The translations under genes were made by a program, and so were the position numbers. Below are positions 19,454 to 29,022 of a stretch of DNA of 64,000 nt, piece after piece; the first letter of the stretch is position 1; the number at the start of each line of letters is the position of its first letter. Source of the stretch: Halomonas getboli. GTDB taxonomy: Bacteria > Pseudomonadota > Gammaproteobacteria > Pseudomonadales > Halomonadaceae. The DNA lies in contig NZ_JALMEW010000001.1 of NCBI RefSeq assembly GCF_023094245.1, forward strand, positions 623,086-687,085, given 5' to 3'. The notes beneath the pieces were generated by a model. It saw nothing but the letters and a program-made list of their open reading frames with translations. It did not search any database and had not been told where the DNA came from.

Positions 19454-20896
19454 TTACGAGGTTTGCATGCTGCCCGCGTGAGCCTCTCCTCGATCACTGT
19501 CGGCCTTGGGATCCGTTCTCCAGATAGCGATATTGGCATAGCCATAGAAGAGCGCGATCGCCAGCACCAGCATGTGGTACCACAAGAAGGGAAGGTAGGT
19601 CAGGGTCGAGACGCCCAGTGTGGTGGCCATGAAGACACCGCCATCTGTCCAGGGGACCATTGGCGTCGTGATCGTGCCGCCAGCCTCGGCGTTACGCGAT
19701 AGCACGCGCCGATCCACACCTTGGTCATCATAGTTTTTCTCGGTGATGGTGCTGGCAGTGATCAGTGAGACATAGGCGGCGCCACCGAAGAAGTTGCCAA
19801 AGAAGCCGCCCAGCATGGTCGAGAGCGTCAGGCGACCAGAGTTGTTCGCCCAGCGCAGGAAGCCGTTACTGATGGACTGGAGAATGCCGACTCTCTCCAT
19901 GAGGCCACCAAGGCCGAGAGCGAACAGGATGAGGGCCACCACCCCTAGCATGGACTCGATGCCACCCCGGTTGAGCAGGGTGTTGAGGAACTCGACGTCA
20001 GACTGCATGGCGTTACCCACATAGGCAATCCGAATCGCTTCAATGGGAGCCACATCCTGAGCCCACCAGGCACAGATGCTGCCCAGCACGGCACCGAAGG
20101 TGATGACCGGAATGGCGGGATAGCGCTTTGTCAGCAGCAGGATCACGATGACCGCGGGTAGCAGCAGCCAGGGGCTGATGGTGAAGTGAGTCTCTAACGC
20201 CTGCATGGCCATGGACGCGCGGGAGGTATCGACGTCGCCGCTGATGTAGAAGAAGCCGACGATCAGGAAGAGCACGGACGCAATGGCAATAGCGGGCACG
20301 CTAACCCACATCATGGAGCGAATATGGTCCACCAGTTTGACCTTGCACAGCGACGCTGTCATGACCGTGGTGTCGGAAAGCGGTGACATCTTGTCGCCTA
20401 CATAGGCTCCTGAGATGACGGCGCCAGCGACCAGCGGCAGCGGAATACCGAAGCTGTGCCCGATCCCCATCATAGCTACACCGGCGGTGCCCGCGGTCCC
20501 GAAAGAAGTCCCGGTTGCCAGTGAGGTCAGGGCGCAGATGATAAAGGCGGCAAACAGGAAAATCTGCGGGTTCATCACCGACAGACCGTAGTAGATGATG
20601 CTGGGCACGATCCCCCCGGCGATCCAGGTGCCGATCAGGGCGCCGACCGTCGTCAGGACCAGCACGGCCTCCATGCCGTTATGGATGCCATCGATGAGGC
20701 CCTGTTGCATGGTCTCGTAGTTGATCTTGAGCCTGATGCCTAAGGCCATGACCAAAAACCAGGAAGCGAAGAGCGCTAGCTGGATGGGGAGCTGAAGCAC
20801 GTTAATGCTGAGAAACATGATGGCGATAAAGCCGATCATGATGGCAAGGACCTCAGTCATGCTGGGTAGCCTTGCCGGCGTCATGGAAGTGGACAT
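19454..20896 (-). CDS. NhaC-family Na+/H+ antiporter-type carrier
   Basis: 480 residues with about 12 hydrophobic segments and NhaC marks: GTWIAGGIVPSIIYYGL near residue 88, TGTSFGTAGTAGVAMMGIG near 127, GAVISGAYVGDKMSPLSDTT near 157 and AEAGGTITTPMVPW near 405. NhaC proteins exchange sodium for protons, but relatives placed in amino-acid catabolic operons may carry amino acids or export sodium that entered with them. It follows the D-amino acid dehydrogenase gene by 42 bp and probably shares its promoter. Confidence 0.9.
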   Translation of the reverse strand: MSTSMTPARLPSMTEVLAIMIGFIAIMFLSINVLQLPIQLALFASWFLVMALGIRLKINYETMQQGLIDGIHNGMEAVLVLTTVGALIGTWIAGGIVPSIIYYGLSVMNPQIFLFAAFIICALTSLATGTSFGTAGTAGVAMMGIGHSFGIPLPLVAGAVISGAYVGDKMSPLSDTTVMTASLCKVKLVDHIRSMMWVSVPAIAIASVLFLIVGFFYISGDVDTSRASMAMQALETHFTISPWLLLPAVIVILLLTKRYPAIPVITFGAVLGSICAWWAQDVAPIEAIRIAYVGNAMQSDVEFLNTLLNRGGIESMLGVVALILFALGLGGLMERVGILQSISNGFLRWANNSGRLTLSTMLGGFFGNFFGGAAYVSLITASTITEKNYDDQGVDRRVLSRNAEAGGTITTPMVPWTDGGVFMATTLGVSTLTYLPFLWYHMLVLAIALFYGYANIAIWRTDPKADSDRGEAHAGSMQTS

Positions 20897-20938
20897 GATG
20901 GTTCCTCTGAAATTGTTTTTCCGTTTCTGTTTCGAGGG

Positions 20939-22246
20939 TTACGCAGCGAAGCGATGAAGCCGATAGGAACTCAGGTCGAGTGCCGTGTGGGGAGCTGAGG
21001 GAACGGAGCTGTCTCCTTGTATGGCCAGGTTAGCGATGAGTTCAGCCGTCACTGCTGCTTGCGTGAGGCCGAGATGGTGATGCCCGAAAGCCAGCAATAC
21101 CTTGCCGTCTTTCGCGCTATCGATGATCGGTAGCGAGTCGGGAAGCGAGGGGCGAAAGCCCATCCAAGGGCTGGCATCGGCGATGTCGAGGTCGTCCTTG
21201 AAGAGCCCTTGGCTCAGCCGCTGAAGCTTCCAGGCTCGATCCATGTTGGGCGGTCGGTGCAGGCCGGCAAACTCGACCGTCCCCGCCAGGCGCAAGCCGT
21301 CGTCCATCGGCGTCATAATGAATCGACGTTCTAGCGAGGTGATGGCCACGGGCAGGCGTCCCCGCTCCCGGGGAAGCATCAGGTGGTAGCCGCGCTCGGT
21401 ATCGAGCGGGACATTGATGCCCGTCAGGGCAGTGGTGAGGGCGGCCGAGTGTGCGCCGCAGGCGACCAGGACTTTACCTGTTCGGACAGTGGGGGAGTTC
21501 GCCATCCGCAAGCTGACGCCTTGGGCATCGACGTCCCCCGACACCACTTCGTCCTGCTGGAATGTAACGCCATGGGCCTTGGCAGCTTGGGTTAAGGCGT
21601 CAGTCACCTGCCACGGGTTTACGACATGAGCGGTCTCCGGGAAGAACAGTCCGCCTTGGATACGTTCGGATAGTTGCGGTGCCTTGTCCCGAATGGCATC
21701 TCCCTGCCAGTACTCTGACGTGACCTGTTGTGAGGCCATGCGTGACTGGAGAGCGTTGATCGTCTCCCGTGAGCGCTCCTCCTCATACACCAGGAAGGAG
21801 CCGTCTTCTTTCATTAAATGCCTGCCATTGATGGCGTCGAGCAGACGGCGCCATGCCGCCAGACTGGGCTCGTTCAAGGCGCGAAGGCCTGCCACGCTCG
21901 ACTGATAGGGCGTCGAGCGAAGGTTCCAGAGGAGCCGGGCAAACCATGGGAGAGCTTTCGGGAAGTGTCGCCAGTCGAGGCGCAGCGGGCCGGTGGGATC
22001 CATCAGCATCTTGGGCAGACGCATCAAAATGGAGGCATCAGCGATGGGAAAGACCTGCTCGGTGGCCATGTGGCCCGCATTCCCATAAGACGCGCCCATG
22101 CCAGGAGCTTGCTTATCCAAGACCCGCACACGCCATCCCTGGCGGCTCAATGACAGCGCACAGGTGAGGCCGATGATGCCGGCTCCGACAATGGTGATAT
22201 CGCGGTTCGTGCTGGCGCCACTGGATGCCGGGTCTTGCGAGTCCAT
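20939..22246 (-). CDS. FAD-dependent D-amino acid dehydrogenase (probable cis-4-hydroxy-D-proline dehydrogenase)
   Basis: 435 residues, DadA/DAO family, with ITIVGAGIIGLTCALSLSRQ near residue 17, GASYGNAGHMA near 51 (the DadA-like ANAG region) and the C-terminal FGHHHLGLTQAAVTAELIA. The enzyme would oxidise cis-4-hydroxy-D-proline to 1-pyrroline-4-hydroxy-2-carboxylate and pass electrons to the respiratory chain. This substrate is inferred from the hydroxyproline epimerase and deaminase genes nearby. A promoter and the shared TTGTATAAAAT motif lie immediately upstream. Confidence 0.85.
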   Translation of the reverse strand: MDSQDPASSGASTNRDITIVGAGIIGLTCALSLSRQGWRVRVLDKQAPGMGASYGNAGHMATEQVFPIADASILMRLPKMLMDPTGPLRLDWRHFPKALPWFARLLWNLRSTPYQSSVAGLRALNEPSLAAWRRLLDAINGRHLMKEDGSFLVYEEERSRETINALQSRMASQQVTSEYWQGDAIRDKAPQLSERIQGGLFFPETAHVVNPWQVTDALTQAAKAHGVTFQQDEVVSGDVDAQGVSLRMANSPTVRTGKVLVACGAHSAALTTALTGINVPLDTERGYHLMLPRERGRLPVAITSLERRFIMTPMDDGLRLAGTVEFAGLHRPPNMDRAWKLQRLSQGLFKDDLDIADASPWMGFRPSLPDSLPIIDSAKDGKVLLAFGHHHLGLTQAAVTAELIANLAIQGDSSVPSAPHTALDLSSYRLHRFAA

Positions 22247-22271
22247 GGGCGGTCCTTATTCTGTGTTTGTC

Positions 22272-22288
22272 GATTGTATAAAATATAA
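22272..22288. promoter_or_regulatory. Putative GntR operator upstream of the D-amino acid dehydrogenase gene
   Basis: GATTGTATAAAATATAA here is the exact reverse complement of the 17-mer at 28421-28437 in front of the epimerase gene. Its core TTGTATAAAAT also occurs ahead of the gntR gene. It overlaps the -10 region of the promoter at 22282-22310. Confidence 0.65.
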
Positions 22289-22310
22289 GGTATGTGTCTG
22301 ATGCGTTCAA
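22282..22310 (-). promoter_or_regulatory. Sigma-70 promoter of the dehydrogenase-antiporter unit
   Basis: On the minus strand TTGAAC (22305-22310) and TATATT (22282-22287) are separated by 17 bp. The predicted start gives a short leader before the ATG at 22246. Confidence 0.55.
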
Positions 22311-22704
22311 TATAGAGGGCGACTAAAGTCGATACAAGCGATGAGGTGTGATGGGCAATCCGTGATCGTCGCGTGGGGCCGCTGCCGCAGGCGCAGCTGG
22401 GGAGAGCATCATGTGGGCCATGAGGCTAGCGGTAGGTGACGTCGGAAAACGCTCGGCGACGTTGGATGGTCGAGGATGGAAGATCGGAGGCTCATGCCGG
22501 CGAGTCTGCTTCAGAGACCCTGGCATGAGCCGGCGATGACGCGACTAAAGCGTGCGATCGTGGTGAGAAACGGCAGGTCATGAGGGGAGCCGTATCGCCT
22601 GCCATTGTTGGCGACTGGAGTGCGGAGAGTGCTGGCTTGTCGCGTTGAAGGACGCGGATAGGACGCATCCCCAGTATGAGCAAGGAGGTGGAGCTGGTGG
22701 GGGC
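22311..22704. other. Intergenic region between gntR and the dehydrogenase
   Basis: About 390 bp with no supported gene. Short frames on both strands have arginine/alanine-rich, unrecognisable content. A short stretch (AACGCTCGGCG near 22447) also appears near 28588, the other flank of this pathway, but the likeness is too short to interpret. Confidence 0.4.
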
Positions 22705-23376
22705 TTAGGTCTTTTCTGCTCCTCGAGCTCGCTCTTCGAGCAGTTCGACGATCGCCTCGCAGGCTTCCTGAATGTGCGTCTTCAGCAGCTCGCAGGCCTG
22801 GTCGGCCTGACCCTGGCGGGCGAGATCCAGCAGGGTATGGTGTTCGCGTTCCGCCTTCTCGATCTCTTGGGTATAGAGAAGCTGCATGCGGATGTAGCGA
22901 TCCGATTTGGTGTTCAGCTGGCTGATGAGTGAGATGGTCTCGGGCAGCCCGGCAGGTTCGTATAACGCCAGGTGAAACGCATAGTTGTATTCGCTCCAGT
23001 TGTCGATTTCCCCGCCGGAATTCAGAGCCTGGTCATACTTGTGAAGGATGTCTTCGGCTTTCTTGAGGTCTGCTTCGGTGAGCTTGTTGATCGCATGCCT
23101 GAGGATGTAGCTCTCAAGAAGAATGCGTAACTCAAAAAGTTCCCGGATCTTGGGCACCGACAATTCTGTGGTGAAGGCCCCGCGGTGAGCATGAAACTCC
23201 ACAAGCCCCTCGGACTCAAGTGTCAGTAACGCCTCGCGGACGGGGATGCGGCTGACATCATAATCCTTGGCCAAGGCGTCCTGTCGCAGCTGGGTGCCGC
23301 CCTTGAATTCACCACCGAGGATTCGTCTGCGCAAATCGTCGGCAACGAGTTGTGCGCGTGTCTTGAATGTCGCCAT
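22705..23376 (-). CDS. GntR-family regulator, FadR/FCD subfamily
   Basis: 223 residues with an N-terminal winged helix (LRRRILGGEFKGGTQLRQDA, then YDVSRIPVREALLTLESEG, the recognition helix near residues 38-55) and an all-helical FCD ligand domain from about 80 to 210 with metal-binding His residues around YNYAFHLALY. Such proteins usually repress catabolic operons until an intermediate binds. It is encoded between the two halves of the hydroxyproline gene set, and a motif shared by three promoters of the cluster precedes it, which suggests autoregulation. Confidence 0.92.
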   Translation of the reverse strand: MATFKTRAQLVADDLRRRILGGEFKGGTQLRQDALAKDYDVSRIPVREALLTLESEGLVEFHAHRGAFTTELSVPKIRELFELRILLESYILRHAINKLTEADLKKAEDILHKYDQALNSGGEIDNWSEYNYAFHLALYEPAGLPETISLISQLNTKSDRYIRMQLLYTQEIEKAEREHHTLLDLARQGQADQACELLKTHIQEACEAIVELLEERARGAEKT

Positions 23377-23409
23377 AGCTTGACTGTGCCTAAAACATGT
23401 TGTTGCACA

Positions 23410-23420
23410 TTTTATACAAA
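23410..23420. promoter_or_regulatory. Putative operator in front of gntR
   Basis: ATTTTATACAA, the reverse complement of TTGTATAAAAT found in front of the other two transcription units, lies 34 bp upstream of the gntR start. The symmetrical arms ATTTT...AAAAT surround it here. Confidence 0.6.
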
Positions 23421-23541
23421 ATGCCCTGGATGTCCATGATGCGGCTTCCCACTCCCGGTGACAGCGTATGGATTGGGCGTCATGTTGTCAGAGGCAAATA
23501 ATGGGCGCGGAGCGTTGCAAATTGGCGAGATCAAGCGGTTA

Positions 23542-23566
23542 GCCGCTCTCCCTGAGGGAGAGCGGC
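23542..23566 (-). terminator. Hairpin after the hydroxyproline catabolic operon
   Basis: GCCGCTCTCCC (23542-23552) pairs perfectly with GGGAGAGCGGC (23556-23566) around loop TGA, 5 bp after the aldehyde dehydrogenase stop. There is no T-run on the minus strand, so it may act as a 3' stabilising hairpin as well. Confidence 0.65.
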
Positions 23567-23570
23567 GTGA

Positions 23571-25148
23571 TCATAGCTCGCGCTGACCATCCATCAAACG
23601 GCGCAGAGTCAGGGGGTTATTTTCCCTGAGCGCCTCTGGCAGCAACGCATCCGGCAGGTCCTGGTAGCAGACCGGGCGCAGGAAACGCTTGATGGCCGCG
23701 GTGCCTACGGAGGTGGTGCGAGCGTCCGAGGTGGCCGGGAAGGGGCCACCATGGACCATGGCCTCGCACACCTCGACACCCGTGGGCCAGCCATTGACCA
23801 GGATGCGTCCGGCTTTTCGCTCGAGAACGGGCAACAGCGCTCGTGCCGTCTCGAGGTCGGCCTCGTCCATTTGCAATGTGGCTGTCAGCTGCCCTTCCAG
23901 GTGCTCGGCGACGCGGTGGAGTTCAGTGACGTCATTGCACTCCACTACCAGGGAGGTCGAGCCGAATATCTCTGCCTGCAATGCTTCATCGCCGATGAAG
24001 TCTGCGGCCGACGTCACGAAAAGGCCGGTTCGGCACTGGTTCGGGCCTCTGTCTTGCTGGCCGCGGGCGACCTCTCGCGCCTTGTCGCTGTTGATGAACC
24101 CCTGCACCCCGCTTTCATAGGCCTCGTGGATACCCGGTGTGAGCATAGTCTGTGCCGGACTAGCCTCGACTGACTGCCGGGCGGCATCGATGAACTGATC
24201 CAGTGCCGGCCCTTTGATGGCGATCACTAGTCCCGGATTGGTGCAGAATTGGCCCGCTCCCATGTTCAGTGAGCCGACGAAGGCTTCGCCCATGGTCGCA
24301 CCACGCGCCTCTAGCGCCGCAGGTAACGCAAAGACGGGATTGATAGAGCTCATTTCGGCATAGAAGGGGATCGGTTCTGGACGCGACTGTGCGACGTGCC
24401 AAAGCGCCAGGCCACCGCTGCGGGAACCCGTGAATCCAGCTGCCTTGATGCACGGATTTGCCACCAGTGCCTGACCCACTTCGCGACCGGAGCCGAAAAT
24501 CAGTGAGAATACGCCCTCTGGCAAGTCACAGCGCCTGACGGCTGACTGAATCGCGCGACCGACTAACTCGCTGGTGCCCGGATGCGCGGAATGGGCTTTA
24601 ACGATGACCGGGCAGCCTGCCGCAAGCGCCGAAGCGGTATCGCCACCAGCCACAGAGAAGGCCAGCGGGAAGTTGCTGGCACCGAAGACGGCGACCGGGC
24701 CGAGCGCGACATGGCGCTGACGGAGGTCGGCCCGCGGCAGTGGCTGGCGTTCCGGCATGGCCGGATCGATGCGAACATCCAGCCATTCGCCGGCGCGTAC
24801 CGTCTTGGCGAACAGCTGCAGCTGGTTGCAGGTACGACCGCGTTCTCCCTGGATGCGTGCTTGGGGGAGGCCCGATTCGATCACCGCGCGTTCGATGAGG
24901 GCGTCACCCAGGGCCTCGATCTCGTCCGCGATGGTTTCAAGGAAGCTCGCGCGCGCCTCCAGCGTGGTGTCCCGATAACGATCGAAGGCGGCCCAGGCGA
25001 GTTCGCACGCATGAGCGACGTTTTCCCGGGTACCCCCGTGGTAGGCGGGCTCGAGAGCTTCATTGGTGGCAGGGTTGATCGCGTGGATGGCATCACGCTG
25101 GCCTTGTACCGTTTCTTGGCCGATCAGCATCTTGCCTTCTAGTGTCAT
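23571..25148 (-). CDS. 2,5-dioxovalerate (alpha-ketoglutaric semialdehyde) dehydrogenase
   Basis: 525 residues of the aldehyde dehydrogenase superfamily, the longer KGSADH branch. Catalytic residues are visible: N159 in FGASNFP, K184, E265 in [10 protein letters not shown] and the nucleophile C302 in [10 protein letters not shown]. It oxidises 2,5-dioxopentanoate to 2-oxoglutarate with NAD(P)+, the last step of the hydroxyproline pathway. It is the final gene of the operon that starts with the epimerase, and a hairpin follows its stop. Confidence 0.92.
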   Translation of the reverse strand: MTLEGKMLIGQETVQGQRDAIHAINPATNEALEPAYHGGTRENVAHACELAWAAFDRYRDTTLEARASFLETIADEIEALGDALIERAVIESGLPQARIQGERGRTCNQLQLFAKTVRAGEWLDVRIDPAMPERQPLPRADLRQRHVALGPVAVFGASNFPLAFSVAGGDTASALAAGCPVIVKAHSAHPGTSELVGRAIQSAVRRCDLPEGVFSLIFGSGREVGQALVANPCIKAAGFTGSRSGGLALWHVAQSRPEPIPFYAEMSSINPVFALPAALEARGATMGEAFVGSLNMGAGQFCTNPGLVIAIKGPALDQFIDAARQSVEASPAQTMLTPGIHEAYESGVQGFINSDKAREVARGQQDRGPNQCRTGLFVTSAADFIGDEALQAEIFGSTSLVVECNDVTELHRVAEHLEGQLTATLQMDEADLETARALLPVLERKAGRILVNGWPTGVEVCEAMVHGGPFPATSDARTTSVGTAAIKRFLRPVCYQDLPDALLPEALRENNPLTLRRLMDGQREL

Positions 25149-25212
25149 GCTCGTCTCCTTGGTGGGGTAGAGGGCCTTGAGAGTGAAGAAACCGGAGCAA
25201 CGACCATCGCGC

Positions 25213-26217
25213 TCACGTCAGCTGAACCAGCTCCTGATAGAGCGCCTCCGGTATGGCAATTCCCTCTTGGCGAGTACGTTCGCGGGCCTCGTAGCGACGC
25301 TGAGAGGGGAGGCGCGCGCCCTGCTCGCTGATGGATGAGAACAGAGTTTCTGCCTTGGCCATGTAATGAGCGGCGCTCCCACCGAGAAAGCGCGCCGGAT
25401 CCATCGCTAGAATCAGCTCACCGTGATAGGGCGAAGCGCCGGCTTTGTCGTCATGGGCCAGGGATTCGGCGCTGGTGAGATCGCCTATCAAGGGGCCGGC
25501 AATCAGCTCGATCATGGTGCCCAGGGCTGATCCCTTGTGACCGCCAAAGGGCAGCATCGCGCCCTCGAGAACCTCGGCCGGGTCCTGACTGGGCTGCCCG
25601 GCACGATCGAGGCCCCAGCCCTCGGGGATGGGTTTGTTCTCGCGACGATGCAGCTCAATTTCACCTCGCGCCACTGCGCTGGTGGCGAAGTCAAAGATGA
25701 AGGGCGATTGGCCATCAGGGCGCGGCCAGCCAAACGCCAGCGGATTGGTGCCAAGCAGCGGCTGGCTACCTCCGGCGGGAGCGACACAGGCGTGGGTTGG
25801 GTTGCAGGCTAGACCGACCAGGCCCAAGTCGGTGATCGCTTCGATCTCGATCCACAACGCAGAGAAGTGCACGCAGTGGTTGATGGCGAGGGCGGCGATG
25901 CCTTGGTTCCGAGCCTTGGCAGCCAGCTTCGGTAGGCCTGCCTCGAAAGCGAGCTGCGAGAAGCCGCCTTTGGCATCCACCCGCACGATGCCCGGTGCTT
26001 GGTCGTGTACCTCCGGCACGGCGTCAGGGACGACTTTTCCGGCGGCCAGTGTGGAAACACAGTTCAATAGTCGGTAAAGGCCATGAGAATGGCATTCATC
26101 GCGTTGGCCGGCGATCACCGTTTGGCTAAGGGCGCGGGTCTGCTCTTGGCTGAAGCCTTGGCGATTCAGCACTGCCTCGGCCAATACGGTCGCGTCTTCC
26201 AGACTCATACGACGCAT
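25213..26217 (-). CDS. Ldh-family (malate/L-lactate dehydrogenase type 2) oxidoreductase, probable pyrroline-2-carboxylate reductase
   Basis: 334 residues with the NAD(P)-dependent YlbC/DpkA fold marks: [15 protein letters not shown] near residue 43 (the catalytic H-S-H-G), [12 protein letters not shown] near 115, [11 protein letters not shown] near 155 and the glycine-rich [17 protein letters not shown] near 226. Relatives reduce cyclic imines such as 1-pyrroline-2-carboxylate to L-proline. In this operon it may handle the imine side products of D-proline or hydroxyproline oxidation; that role is inferred. It starts 65 bp upstream of the aldehyde dehydrogenase. Confidence 0.8.
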   Translation of the reverse strand: MRRMSLEDATVLAEAVLNRQGFSQEQTRALSQTVIAGQRDECHSHGLYRLLNCVSTLAAGKVVPDAVPEVHDQAPGIVRVDAKGGFSQLAFEAGLPKLAAKARNQGIAALAINHCVHFSALWIEIEAITDLGLVGLACNPTHACVAPAGGSQPLLGTNPLAFGWPRPDGQSPFIFDFATSAVARGEIELHRRENKPIPEGWGLDRAGQPSQDPAEVLEGAMLPFGGHKGSALGTMIELIAGPLIGDLTSAESLAHDDKAGASPYHGELILAMDPARFLGGSAAHYMAKAETLFSSISEQGARLPSQRRYEARERTRQEGIAIPEALYQELVQLT

Positions 26218-26340
26218 GAAAGACTCCTAGCGGTTAAAGGGCCTCGGCCCGGCAGTTGGGCCGAGGCGGAACACGGGAGAGCCGCATCTGTGGATATGGC
26301 TTGCGACGTGTCCTATGTCTCAGGGGCGAATCGTTGCGCC

Positions 26341-27294
26341 TTAGGCTCCGGCTTGGTCGAGCGACGCCGACCACTGGGCATACCAGGTACGGAAGAGATC
26401 GTATTGGGCCTCGACATAGTTGCGTTGGGCCTCGCTGAGGACGTCGGTCTCGTTGAAATGCAGGGCGTATTCATTATCCCCGTTGAGCACCATCAGATGC
26501 TTGTAGTAAAGGACCAGGTCGGCGCCTTCATCGAAAGAGGAGAGCACACCCAGCGCTTCTTCTAACTCCTGTGCTTGACGACGTGCTTTGGCATCTCCCT
26601 TGGCGGCTTTCTTGCTCAGCGCGACCAGATGCAGCACTTCACGAGGCAGCGCATTACCAATACCGGTGATGGCACCGGTGGCACCGCAGTTGACGAAGCC
26701 GTGATAGACGGTGGTATCGACGCCGACCATCAGGGTGACTGCCTCGTCCTGGGAGGTGATGTTTTCGGCCGCGTAGCGCAGGTCGTCGGCGCCGCCAAAC
26801 TCCTTGAAACCAATCAGGTTGGGATATGCCTGGCGGAGTTCGAAAAACAGGTCGGCGCGTGTGGCAAAGCCGTAGTAGGGGCTGTTGTAAATGACCGCCG
26901 GGAGGTTGGGGGCTGCTTCGAGAATGGCCGAGAAGTGAGCCTTCTGGGCGGTGACCGAGCTGCCGCGGGACAGCACGCGCGGAATGACCATCAAGCCCTG
27001 TGCGCCGACTTTGGCGGCATGAGCCGCATGGGAAACCGCCTCTTTACTGTTGACCGCACCGGTACCCACGATCGTCGGCACACCTGCCTCGACCAACCGC
27101 GCGACGCCTTCCTGGCGCTGTGCTTCGGTCAACAGTGGCCAGTCTCCCATGGAGCCGCAGTAGACGACGCCGCTCATGCCGATATCGATCAGCTCGCGGC
27201 CCTTGGCAACGAGAGCATCGAAGTCCGGCTCGCGGTCGGCATTGCAGGGGGTCATCAGTGCAGGAATGCAGCCTGTGAAGATAGAGTCGTGCAT
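26341..27294 (-). CDS. DapA-family 1-pyrroline-4-hydroxy-2-carboxylate deaminase (probable)
   Basis: 317 residues of the dihydrodipicolinate synthase/N-acetylneuraminate lyase superfamily, a TIM barrel with the Schiff-base lysine K164 in LIGFKEFGG and the catalytic tyrosine Y136 in VIYNSPYYG. TPCNADREPDF near residue 15 and GSMGDWPLLT near 47 replace the usual GTTGE loop of DapA. In hydroxyproline operons this branch deaminates and dehydrates the pyrroline to 2,5-dioxovalerate. Position between epimerase and reductase genes supports that assignment over lysine or sialate metabolism. Confidence 0.88.
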   Translation of the reverse strand: MHDSIFTGCIPALMTPCNADREPDFDALVAKGRELIDIGMSGVVYCGSMGDWPLLTEAQRQEGVARLVEAGVPTIVGTGAVNSKEAVSHAAHAAKVGAQGLMVIPRVLSRGSSVTAQKAHFSAILEAAPNLPAVIYNSPYYGFATRADLFFELRQAYPNLIGFKEFGGADDLRYAAENITSQDEAVTLMVGVDTTVYHGFVNCGATGAITGIGNALPREVLHLVALSKKAAKGDAKARRQAQELEEALGVLSSFDEGADLVLYYKHLMVLNGDNEYALHFNETDVLSEAQRNYVEAQYDLFRTWYAQWSASLDQAGA

Positions 27295-27416
27295 GGTGGT
27301 TCCTTTTGGGGTTGTGTCTTCGGTGTCTATGGGTCAGCCCTTTTGTCCTTAGCGGAACGCAAAGGACTGAAACGTGAAAAAGTCGGTGCCGACTAGGCCT
27401 CATATCCTGGAGCGGG

Positions 27417-28352
27417 CTATGACGTTGCGATGCCCCAGGCGAAGGGATCTTGCTCGTCGATGAGCAGCGTGCTGTCAGCGCTCAGGTAGGCACGTCCTTT
27501 GATGTAGGGGCGAATGCCATCGCCTTCCCACTCGTAATACCCCTCGAAATGGCCGCCGCAGATGCCCGCTTGCGTCCAGGTTTCGCCCGGAGCGAGCTTG
27601 CCGTCTGCGGCGAGGCAGGCCAGTTTTGCGCTGGTGCCAGTGCCGCAGGGCGACCGGTCATAAGCCTTGCCCGGACACAGCACGAAGTTGCGGCTGTCCG
27701 CCTCGATGTCATCTGAGAACAGCTCGATATGATCGATGAGCTCTCCGTTCGCGCCGGTGATCGAGTGGGCTTCCAAGGCTTGGCGAATGGCCCAGGTGAA
27801 GTCGGTCAGGGCTTCGGCTTGGTCGAGCTCCAGCGTTTGACCGTGGTCGTTCACGAGGAAGAACCAGTTGCCACCCCAGGCGATATCGCCATGTACCACC
27901 CCATAGCCGGGAACCTCGAGCGGCACCTGCTTGCGGTATCGATAGGCGAGAACATTACGCACGGTCACGGCGCCGTCGTCGTGAAGTGTGGCGTCCACGG
28001 GGCCTACGGGCGTGTCGATGATGTGTGTTCCCGGCGACATCTTGTCGAGGTGGTGTAGCGACGCGACGAGTCCGATCGTGCCGTGGCCGCACATGCCTAA
28101 ATAACCGGTGTTATTGAAAAAGATGACGCCACACGTCGCTTTCTGCGACACGGGCTCACAATACAGGGCGCCTACCAGAACATCGTGACCGCGCGGCTCG
28201 AGCATGCTGGTACGCCGCCACTCATCATGCGATTGACAAAGGGCATCACGTTTTTCCGCCAAGGTGCTTCCGGGTAGCGAGGGAAAGCCCTCCAGAATCA
28301 GCCTTGTCGGTTCGCCTGCCGTATGGGAATCGATCACGCGTATGTGCTTCAT
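27417..28352 (-). CDS. 4-hydroxyproline 2-epimerase
   Basis: 311 residues of the proline racemase superfamily. Both catalytic cysteines are present: C88 in MCGHGTIG and C236 in [11 protein letters not shown]. The Cys/Cys pair marks epimerases; the trans-3-hydroxyproline dehydratases of this superfamily have Ser or Thr at one position. The enzyme interconverts trans-4-hydroxy-L-proline and cis-4-hydroxy-D-proline without cofactor. It is the first gene of a four-gene minus-strand operon (epimerase, deaminase, reductase, aldehyde dehydrogenase) with a good sigma-70 promoter and an operator-like motif upstream. Confidence 0.95.
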   Translation of the reverse strand: MKHIRVIDSHTAGEPTRLILEGFPSLPGSTLAEKRDALCQSHDEWRRTSMLEPRGHDVLVGALYCEPVSQKATCGVIFFNNTGYLGMCGHGTIGLVASLHHLDKMSPGTHIIDTPVGPVDATLHDDGAVTVRNVLAYRYRKQVPLEVPGYGVVHGDIAWGGNWFFLVNDHGQTLELDQAEALTDFTWAIRQALEAHSITGANGELIDHIELFSDDIEADSRNFVLCPGKAYDRSPCGTGTSAKLACLAADGKLAPGETWTQAGICGGHFEGYYEWEGDGIRPYIKGRAYLSADSTLLIDEQDPFAWGIATS

Positions 28353-28420
28353 GGAACACCTTTGTTTGTCTTATGAGCGTCGGTCACCCACTTGGGTGAG
28401 GGCATCAACTGCGTCTGTTT

Positions 28421-28437
28421 TTATATTTTATACAATC
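28421..28437. promoter_or_regulatory. Putative GntR operator of the epimerase operon
   Basis: TTATATTTTATACAATC is identical, as reverse complement, to 22272-22288 near the dehydrogenase gene. It overlaps the -10 box of the promoter at 28427-28455, so binding would block transcription. Confidence 0.65.
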
Positions 28438-28455
28438 TTCGATCTGGTTTGTGAA
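28427..28455 (-). promoter_or_regulatory. Sigma-70 promoter of the hydroxyproline operon
   Basis: The minus strand has TTCACA (28450-28455), a 17-bp spacer and TATAAA (28427-28432). The epimerase ATG lies about 70 bp further. Confidence 0.6.
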
Positions 28456-28739
28456 GCTATGATCGATGGGGAAGTGAAGAAACATCAGGTGAAAGCCGGA
28501 GGAGTCGCTGCGCAGAACCAGCTATGACGCGCCTTGGGGCCGGGTCATAGGTGAGATGGGGGCATATGGCTAGGCTAAGGTCGAGAAACGCTCGGCGCGT
28601 GAGGCACGCTGTTGGCGGCCATTATCTTGCTCTGAATCGCAGGCGAGACGCCGCGGGCCGATCACGCCGTTTTCCTCGAGTGAGGCGGTGAGCGTGGGAT
28701 GCGCGGGATCGTGACCTGGGGCCGCTGCTAGGAGAAGCG
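28456..28739. other. Intergenic stretch upstream of the hydroxyproline operon
   Basis: About 280 bp, GC-rich, with no frame of recognisable content. Together with the next entry it looks like decayed coding DNA. Confidence 0.35.
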
Positions 28740-28970
28740 GTGATGCGGGAAGCGTCGCTTGAGCGCGCGAAAGTGGCTCCGGTCTTCAACGAACTTGAGC
28801 ATTTGGCGGCCAAGGCCGCCATTCCACGAAAGCTCGTTCTCGATACGGCTTACGAGACCGCCACACTCTTCCACCAGCACTGGCAGGCTGATAAGTCTCA
28901 TCTCCCGATGACAGGGCAAGTCCGAGACGCTATCGAGGCGCATATTAAGCAGCTCCCGATAGCGCGGTAA
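28740..28970 (+). pseudogene. Small ORF, possible C-terminal remnant of a HipA-type kinase
   Basis: A 76-codon frame whose end (ETATLFHQHW, then LPMTGQVRDAIEAHI and LPIAR) recalls the C-terminal helices of some HipA toxin kinases. There is no ribosome binding site and no catalytic domain upstream, so it is probably a leftover piece. Recognition is weak and it may be unrelated or not coding. Confidence 0.25.
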
Positions 28971-28984
28971 GAAAGAGCAACGGT

Positions 28985-29022
28985 GGGGTCAGACCCCTAA
29001 GTCAATTGAGGGGTCTGACCCC
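28985..29022. repeat. GGGGTCWGACCCC palindromic repeat, copy 1
   Basis: GGGGTCAGACCCC and GGGGTCTGACCCC flank a short AAGTCAATTGA core. The copy abuts the amidohydrolase gene: its last base and the following TA, read on the minus strand, are that gene's TAG stop. Confidence 0.9.

Noticed and set aside
27417..28352. Epimerase considered as trans-3-hydroxyproline dehydratase
   Set aside because: Both catalytic cysteines are present; the dehydratase has Ser/Thr at one of these positions.
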